Part shown: piece after piece, positions 63,255 to 64,000 of the stretch
Layout: each line of letters begins with the position of its first letter
Position numbering within the stretch: position 1 is the first letter of the stretch
DNA from: Maricaulis sp048270095
Lineage (GTDB): Bacteria > Pseudomonadota > Alphaproteobacteria > Caulobacterales > Maricaulaceae
Reading direction: 5' to 3'
Length of the DNA stretch: 64,000 nucleotides
NCBI RefSeq assembly: GCF_048270095.1
Contig: NZ_JBLWTL010000001.1
Location: 62,001-126,000 of the forward strand
Program-made: the position numbers and the translations under genes
Notes under the pieces: model-generated
What the model was told of the DNA's origin: nothing
Seen by the model: the letters and a program-made list of their open reading frames with translations, nothing else
The model's database searches: none

Positions 63255-63387
63255 TCATGTCTATGCGGGGACTAGCCCCGCCAGGGAGCGGGGTATATCG
63301 CGCAAACAAAGACGGATTGCAAGAGGGAGATTCCGTCGCGGTGCACAAGGGCTTGATCCGGCCCGCCCGGCGGGCTTCAAGACAGGG

Positions 63388-63909
63388 ATGAGCGTTTCAC
63401 GACCGGAATTATTCGCCCACCTCGATGGGCTTGGCATCCGCCATGAGACTGTCAGCCACCGGCCGGTCTTCACGGTCGATGAGGGCAGGGATATCAAGGC
63501 CACACTGCCCGGTGGTCACACCAAGAATCTATTCCTGAAGGACCGCAAGGGGCAGGTGTTTCTCGTCACCGCCCTGGCTGAAACCGAGATCCGCCTCAAC
63601 CGGCTGCACCGGCCGCTCGGCAGCGCCCGCCTCTCCTTCGGGCCGGAGGCACTGCTGTTCGAAACGCTGCGTGTGCGCCCCGGCTCGGTCACCGCGCTGG
63701 CGCTGCTGAACGACACTGATGGTCGGGTGCGCTTCATCCTCGACCGGGCTCTGATGGAATGGCCCATTGTCTATTCACACCCACTGCTCAATGACGCCAC
63801 CACCGGGATGGCTCCGGCCGACCTGGTCCGCTTTGCCGAATCGACCGGTCACGCGCCGCAACTGATTGACTTCACCGAATTGCTTGATGATGAAGTTGGC
63901 ACGCAGTAA
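63388..63909 (+). CDS. YbaK/ProX-type aminoacyl-tRNA deacylase
   Basis: The 173-residue protein belongs to the trans-editing family that hydrolyses mischarged Ala- or Cys-tRNA(Pro). Signatures are HRPVFTVDEGRDIKATLPGG and HTKNLFLKDRKGQVFLVTAL, with the conserved Lys in TKNLFLKD, then GSVTALALLNDTDGRVRFILD. The length fits the stand-alone ProX/PrdX class. A GGG directly before the ATG is a weak ribosome site. Confidence 0.93.
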   Translation: MSVSRPELFAHLDGLGIRHETVSHRPVFTVDEGRDIKATLPGGHTKNLFLKDRKGQVFLVTALAETEIRLNRLHRPLGSARLSFGPEALLFETLRVRPGSVTALALLNDTDGRVRFILDRALMEWPIVYSHPLLNDATTGMAPADLVRFAESTGHAPQLIDFTELLDDEVGTQ

Positions 63910-63971
63910 CGGCTTGCACCGGCGGCGCTGCAGGGCCATTTACTGAGCAAGACGCAGCGAGGAAACGCACC

Positions 63972-64000
63972 ATGACCCTGTTCAATACCGGAGCCCCCGA
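63972..64000 (+). CDS. Start of a further gene (cut by the window edge)
   Basis: ATGACCCTGTTCAATACC opens a frame after AGGAAA with seven-base spacing, so translation starts here. Only nine residues (MTLFNTGAP) are visible. In related genomes a thioredoxin-like YbbN gene often follows the YbaK-type gene, but nine residues do not prove it. Confidence 0.6.

Noticed and set aside
1..64000. CRISPR arrays, insertion sequences, prophage or integrated elements
   Set aside because: No regularly spaced direct repeats, transposase or integrase genes, or attachment-site duplications at the tRNA gene were seen.

Overview
The window looks like chromosome of a GC-rich alphaproteobacterium. I infer a relative of Maricaulis, Hyphomonas or Caulobacter from: an ~180 kDa-type NAD-glutamate dehydrogenase; DUF2794 and DUF1674 proteins; an MmcB homologue preceded by a GTTC-N7-GTTC type SOS box; the ffh-rpsP-rimM-trmD-rplS cluster; and rsmB, rpe, a heparinase-like gene and purH in a row. 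Genus and species cannot be fixed by eye. I found no insertion sequence, prophage, CRISPR array or origin. Nearly everything is core genome, densely packed on both strands, with many ATGA-type stop/start overlaps.

Layout. 1-7 kb: a partial exported protein, a class A penicillin-binding protein, a small lipoprotein, a CPA1-type antiporter and a lipoprotein glycerophosphodiester phosphodiesterase. 7-15 kb: a cold-shock protein, asd, a RarD-type permease, an epoxide hydrolase, a serine beta-lactamase-fold hydrolase, pyridoxal kinase, a CitE-like lyase, an ArsC-like reductase and a lone receiver domain. 15.6-18 kb: peroxide defence, with oxyR divergent from ahpC-ahpD and an intrinsic terminator between ahpC and ahpD. 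18-20.6 kb: a dicarboxylate/amino-acid symporter and small membrane proteins. 20.8-25.4 kb: ffh-rpsP-rimM-trmD-rplS, interrupted by a 745-bp repeat-rich gap between rimM and trmD, and closed by a strong terminator. 25.5-32.8 kb: a zincin, SOS-boxed mmcB, a GldA/GldF/GldG/DUF4340 ABC operon ending in a VOC protein, a DUF2794 gene and a BI-1 family protein. 32.9-37.4 kb: a YbbA/YbbP-type ABC pair divergent from a TesA-like esterase and thpR, with a palindrome between. 37.4-46 kb: a histidine-phosphatase lipoprotein, a sensor kinase with an eroded ATP-binding domain, argG, glutaminase, SDR, LysE and pyrF. 45-53.9 kb: DUF1674, rsmB, rpe, heparinase-like, CapD-like, purH and a dienelactone-hydrolase-like protein. 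53.9-58.9 kb: NAD-glutamate dehydrogenase. 59-62.7 kb: a four-gene, fully overlapping operon (a GNAT-like protein, a GNAT, an isochorismatase-fold protein lacking its catalytic Cys and Lys, and a small protein) facing away from a LysR-type and an XRE regulator. 63-64 kb: tRNA-Gly(GCC), a YbaK/ProX-type deacylase and the first codons of another gene.

The best candidate for something undescribed is the 59.2-62.7 kb locus. Other points worth testing are the pseudo-histidine kinase, the SOS box over mmcB, the palindrome between the ABC pair and tesA, and the nested inverted repeats inside the rimM-trmD gap.
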